From contig NZ_CAIY01000005.1 of the NCBI RefSeq assembly GCF_000350105.1, positions 62,001-126,000 on the forward strand: DNA of 64,000 bases, in the 5' to 3' direction. The notes beneath the pieces are model-generated. The model was not told where the DNA came from, did no database searches, and was given only the letters and a program-made list of their open reading frames with translations. The position numbers were made by a program, and so were the translations under genes. Shown here one piece after another: positions 60,667-64,000 of the stretch. The stretch comes from Richelia intracellularis HH01 (GTDB taxonomy: Bacteria > Cyanobacteriota > Cyanobacteriia > Cyanobacteriales > Nostocaceae). Each line of letters starts with the position of its first letter. Within the stretch, counting starts at the first letter, position 1.

Positions 60667-63600
60667 TTAAATTAACAGACTAAGTTGAGAACCTTGTTGA
60701 TTTTTATTCACCTCAATTCTGACTTGGAATGCTTCTTTTAGATGAGGCATATGGGTTACTGTCAGAATACAAGCAAAATCAGGAGCTATCGTATTAATAG
60801 CTGAAATTAGACGATCACACCCTTCCTTATCTTGAGTACCAAATCCTTCATCTACAATTAGTAGTTGCAAAGCAGCACCTGCCCTTTGTGCAAGTAATTT
60901 GGCCAGTGCTAAACGAATGGCAAAGTTAATTCTGAATGCTTCTCCACCCGAGTATGTTTCATAAGCACGAGTTCCTCTGGCATCCGCAATTAAAATATCT
61001 AAGGTCTCAATTAATTTGGCAGTTTTCTTTTTTCCTCTACTACCCCGTCCAGCTTTTTGTGTGACAAATTGTACATGTAATTGATTGGCACTTAATCTAG
61101 ATAACAGTTGATTTGCCCCTGCCTCTAACTGGGGTAGGATATTCTCAATCATTAATGTTTGGATGCCATTTTTACCAAAAGCCTGTGCTAATTCCTGATA
61201 TATACGATTTTGTCTACAATACTCTTGCAATTGCTGTTGCTGTTCTTCATACTGTTTTTGTAAAGCTTCCAATTGCATTGCCATCTGTTCCAAACTTCCT
61301 AATTGAGCAATTTTTTTATCAAGTTCCTTTCTACGAATAGCAGTTTGCTCCTCTAAGACTTGAATCTGGTCTAAATGGTCAGCTGTGTTTGCTAGTTGCT
61401 CCTGAATTTGATTGACTTGTTCTATTAGTCTTTGTTCCTCAGACAAACGAAAAGATAAAGATGCAGTTAACTCTTGCAACCGATCTTGTAATTCTGGATA
61501 TTGACCGGTCACAGTTATTAGTTGTTGATAGCGTAATTGCCAACACTGGGCTTTACGCAAATATAATCGGGTTTTCTGGTGTTTTTCCCCATCATAACCA
61601 ATATCATTAATTTGCTTCTTTATATGTTGCATTTCCTGATAAATAGGAGAATTATGATATTGGTTAATACTAGACTCTAACTTAACTATCTGCTCCTGAA
61701 TTTCTGGTTTTCTTACCTGGATTTCTGCCTTTTGTTTGAGATTATCTTTCATTTGGCTAAGTCTAACTTCTGACCAGCGCCATATTTCCACTTCATTGCG
61801 AGCCAAAATGTGTTTTTGCTCATCATAGTTGAGTTTTTGCAGGTACGTATCTAATTCCTGTAATTCCTGCTGCTGTTTAGGTAAATACCCCTTAGATTGT
61901 ACTAATTGTTTTAAATCTTCTCTTCCTTGAGAAATTTCTTGCAGTCTCTGTTTATTATAACTATTATTCTCTAGTTTGGCGGCTAATTGTCCCCTTCTTT
62001 CCAGTAGGTAATCATAGTGAATTAACTGCTGTGAAACTTCCCGGTATTCTTGTCTCAAAACCTGAATTTCTCTATCAGAGAAAGCTATTTGTTCACGAAC
62101 TACCCATAATTGACCTTCTGTATCCCGGTACTCTTCCTTTGTTTTATCTATTACCCGATTCCAATGATGTTCATCTAAAGGATATTCGCACAAAGGACAA
62201 ATAGCATTGGGAGTTTGCAGCATTTGCAGTTTTTGCTCCAATTTTTCTAAAAGTCCCTCATATTCAAGTTGTTGGGCTTGTAATCTCTCTATAAAATTTC
62301 GTCTTTCCTGTCCTTTTTCCTGTACCCGTTGCAGATATACCCGTTTTTTTTCTATTCCCTCAATTTGCATTGCCACTTCTGTGACTGATTGTTGCAACTG
62401 ATGTTGGTTTTCTTGACAAGATTTCAAATCATCTTGAGTTAATTCTAATAGTTCTAATCTAGCTGCCAAACTAGCTTGTTCTCGATCTATTTGTGTCTGA
62501 AGATTTATTCGTTTTCGCAATAGGGGAGATACTTGCATTTGAAGTTGATCTAATTCTGCTAAATTTTTCCTAGCTGAATTTAATTTGGCAAATGCAGTTT
62601 CTACTTCTCCTATTTTCGCAAGTATTTTCCCAATTTCTTGTTCCTTTTGTGTCAAAATGTTTAAAGTTGCTCTAGCCTCTTGTAATTCCTGCTCAAGCAC
62701 TTTGAAATCCTGGTCTAATTCCTGTTGTTTTTGCTGTTTTAGTTCTTGCCAATGGGTAAAATTTTCAAATTTTGCTGCCAATACTTCTTCTTGAGATTGA
62801 AGTTGTTGATACTGACTATAACCAACCTCAATCTCAGTTTTTTGCTGCAAAATTTCCTCCATTTGATCTAATTGAATTTGTAAACTAGATTTTTCCTTTT
62901 TTAATCTTTCCTTATCATGAAATAAGCCCTGATGCTGTTTGTAGACAAATTCGAGTTGTTCCTCCCATGTTTTGCGTTGATGTTGAATTACCAGGAGATT
63001 TTGTAACTTAGTTTGATCTAATTCCTGTAGCTGTTGCAGTTGATTTAATTCTTGTGCTAAATCTTGTTTTTGCTGGGAAATTTCTTCTCTTTCTTGTAAC
63101 CGCTCTTTCATTTCTGCTAAGAGCCGACTACTTTCTTCAGCCCTGATCTTAAAATGACGGGACAAATCTTTTGAAGATTCTTCTAAATCATCATACTGGT
63201 TCAGCTTAAGTAACTCTGCCAAAATTTGTTTGCGATCACTAGGACGCTTTACCATAAATTCATCTGCACGTCCTTGGCGTAAATAAGCAGAGTTAACAAA
63301 GGTATCATAGTCTAACTTGATATGTTGCAGAATTAATTCTTGAGTTGCCCTTAAACCCTTAGCAGTAATTGCCCGAAAACCATCAGGGGTTTCTACCTGT
63401 AATTCTAGAACACTAGTTCCACCCCTAGGATGACTGCGAATTACCCGGTAAGTCTGCATTAGACTCATTTGAAATGTAAAATTTACTCTGGCTTCTTTTG
63501 CTCCGGCATGAATAACATCATCTTCTATTCCAGCTCTACTTTGCCCCCAAATAGCCCAAGTGATTGCTTCCAATAAAGAAGATTTCCCTGCACCATTAGA

Positions 63601-63693
63601 ACCACAAATGCATACTGTGTGCAAACCTCGGAAATCCAAATTTGCCTCACTATAACTAAGAAAATTTTTTAAGGCAAGTTGTACTGGGATCAT
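60667..63693 (-). CDS. sbcC: exonuclease SbcCD subunit C
   Basis: 1008 residues with the SMC/Rad50 layout. The N-terminal ATPase half has Walker A CGSNGAGKSS near residues 31-40 and the segment NSAYLRQGRADEFMVKRPSD. A coiled coil spans about 180-820, rich in Gln/Glu/Leu, interrupted near residue 502 by the zinc hook NAICPLCEYPLDEHHW (CxxC). The C-terminal half has the ABC signature YETYSGGEAFRINFAIRLAL near 910 and Walker B LLIVDEGFGTQD near 940. With SbcD it opens DNA hairpins and trims blocked ends. This is of interest given the many long palindromes here. The gene is intact. Confidence 0.95.
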   Translation of the reverse strand: MIPVQLALKNFLSYSEANLDFRGLHTVCICGSNGAGKSSLLEAITWAIWGQSRAGIEDDVIHAGAKEARVNFTFQMSLMQTYRVIRSHPRGGTSVLELQVETPDGFRAITAKGLRATQELILQHIKLDYDTFVNSAYLRQGRADEFMVKRPSDRKQILAELLKLNQYDDLEESSKDLSRHFKIRAEESSRLLAEMKERLQEREEISQQKQDLAQELNQLQQLQELDQTKLQNLLVIQHQRKTWEEQLEFVYKQHQGLFHDKERLKKEKSSLQIQLDQMEEILQQKTEIEVGYSQYQQLQSQEEVLAAKFENFTHWQELKQQKQQELDQDFKVLEQELQEARATLNILTQKEQEIGKILAKIGEVETAFAKLNSARKNLAELDQLQMQVSPLLRKRINLQTQIDREQASLAARLELLELTQDDLKSCQENQHQLQQSVTEVAMQIEGIEKKRVYLQRVQEKGQERRNFIERLQAQQLEYEGLLEKLEQKLQMLQTPNAICPLCEYPLDEHHWNRVIDKTKEEYRDTEGQLWVVREQIAFSDREIQVLRQEYREVSQQLIHYDYLLERRGQLAAKLENNSYNKQRLQEISQGREDLKQLVQSKGYLPKQQQELQELDTYLQKLNYDEQKHILARNEVEIWRWSEVRLSQMKDNLKQKAEIQVRKPEIQEQIVKLESSINQYHNSPIYQEMQHIKKQINDIGYDGEKHQKTRLYLRKAQCWQLRYQQLITVTGQYPELQDRLQELTASLSFRLSEEQRLIEQVNQIQEQLANTADHLDQIQVLEEQTAIRRKELDKKIAQLGSLEQMAMQLEALQKQYEEQQQQLQEYCRQNRIYQELAQAFGKNGIQTLMIENILPQLEAGANQLLSRLSANQLHVQFVTQKAGRGSRGKKKTAKLIETLDILIADARGTRAYETYSGGEAFRINFAIRLALAKLLAQRAGAALQLLIVDEGFGTQDKEGCDRLISAINTIAPDFACILTVTHMPHLKEAFQVRIEVNKNQQGSQLSLLI

Positions 63694-64000
63694 TGATGAT
63701 ACGGAAACACTCTGTGTTTTCTATGTTGAATACTGTGTTTTCTATTTTTAATTAGAGAAGTATACTCCACTTTCAGAGTCTACCTTTGTAAAATCAATAT
63801 TTCTAGTATACTGGGTCTTGTTTTTACAAAAATTAATACTCTCTTTGTTCTGGATTTTTAACATGTAGCTTAATGTATATCTATGGTATTTAATAATAGC
63901 TAATCCTGCTTGTAAAGTGCATACTTTACATTATATTTTACATATTACTGATGATTATTCTGAATATTTAGCTTGCAGTAATACTTGATAATACCAAGCA
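63694..64000. other. gap at window end, nothing seen
   Basis: 307 AT-rich bases upstream of sbcC. They contain an imperfect TGTAAAGTGCATACTTTACA palindrome at about 63911-63930, which could be an operator, but nothing ties it to a gene. Confidence 0.4.

Overview
The window looks like the chromosome of a filamentous, heterocystous-type cyanobacterium (Nostocales). Cyanobacterial markers are ycf3, ycf46, the desC-desA-desB desaturase set, a split pntA, DUF1818, DUF3172, DUF2808 and an EGY-type site-2 protease. The neighbouring furA and sigC genes recall, from memory, the all1691-all1692 pair of Anabaena PCC 7120. The DNA is very AT-rich. Adding the gene lengths gives only about 60% coding, with many gaps of 0.4-3 kb, several recognisable gene fossils and no insertion sequences that I can see. 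This is the pattern of an eroding genome such as that of a diatom or fern symbiont (Richelia or Nostoc azollae type). That assignment is an inference.

Layout. 1-2.1 kb: DUF3172 fragment, tRNA-Pro(GGG), DUF1818, rpoZ. 2.2-8 kb: dnaK, a possible structured RNA in the dnaK/ycf3 divergent region, ycf3, gatC, dnaB. 9.4-13.3 kb: cobN. 13.5-18.4 kb: a decayed peptidoglycan-binding gene convergent with furA, then furA with a readable promoter, sigC and gpsA. 19-25.3 kb: a beta-helix surface protein whose SLH anchor has decayed, a DUF72 gene and the pntAA-pntAB-pntB operon. 26.1-29.1 kb: DUF2808, then rpmH-rnpA-PH-yidC. 31-33.5 kb: ycf46 and an SH3-domain gene. 34-36.8 kb: pdxA and rlmN, each broken by one frameshift. 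37.4-42.7 kb: desB, desA, desC and a methionine gamma-lyase family gene. 43.6-48.3 kb: the cobalamin genes cbiA and a cbiG-cobJ fusion. 48.8-51.4 kb: an RNase II-family gene (frameshifted), rpsR, rpmG. 52-64 kb: a site-2 protease, a 3 kb gene-free stretch with long hairpins, a cpdA-like phosphodiesterase, tsaB and sbcC.

Working together: cobN, cbiA and cbiG-cobJ are scattered steps of one corrinoid pathway. The three desaturases act in sequence on membrane lipids. The Pnt proteins form one proton-pumping transhydrogenase. rpmH, rnpA and yidC are a conserved ribosome/tRNA-processing/membrane-insertion cluster.

I found no defence island, CRISPR array, biosynthetic cluster or other clearly new system. 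The most notable observations are: three conserved genes (pdxA, rlmN, rnb) each missing exactly one base in a short homopolymer; the eroded gene and hairpin opposite furA; a family of long perfect hairpins in gene-free DNA; and a structured segment upstream of dnaK.
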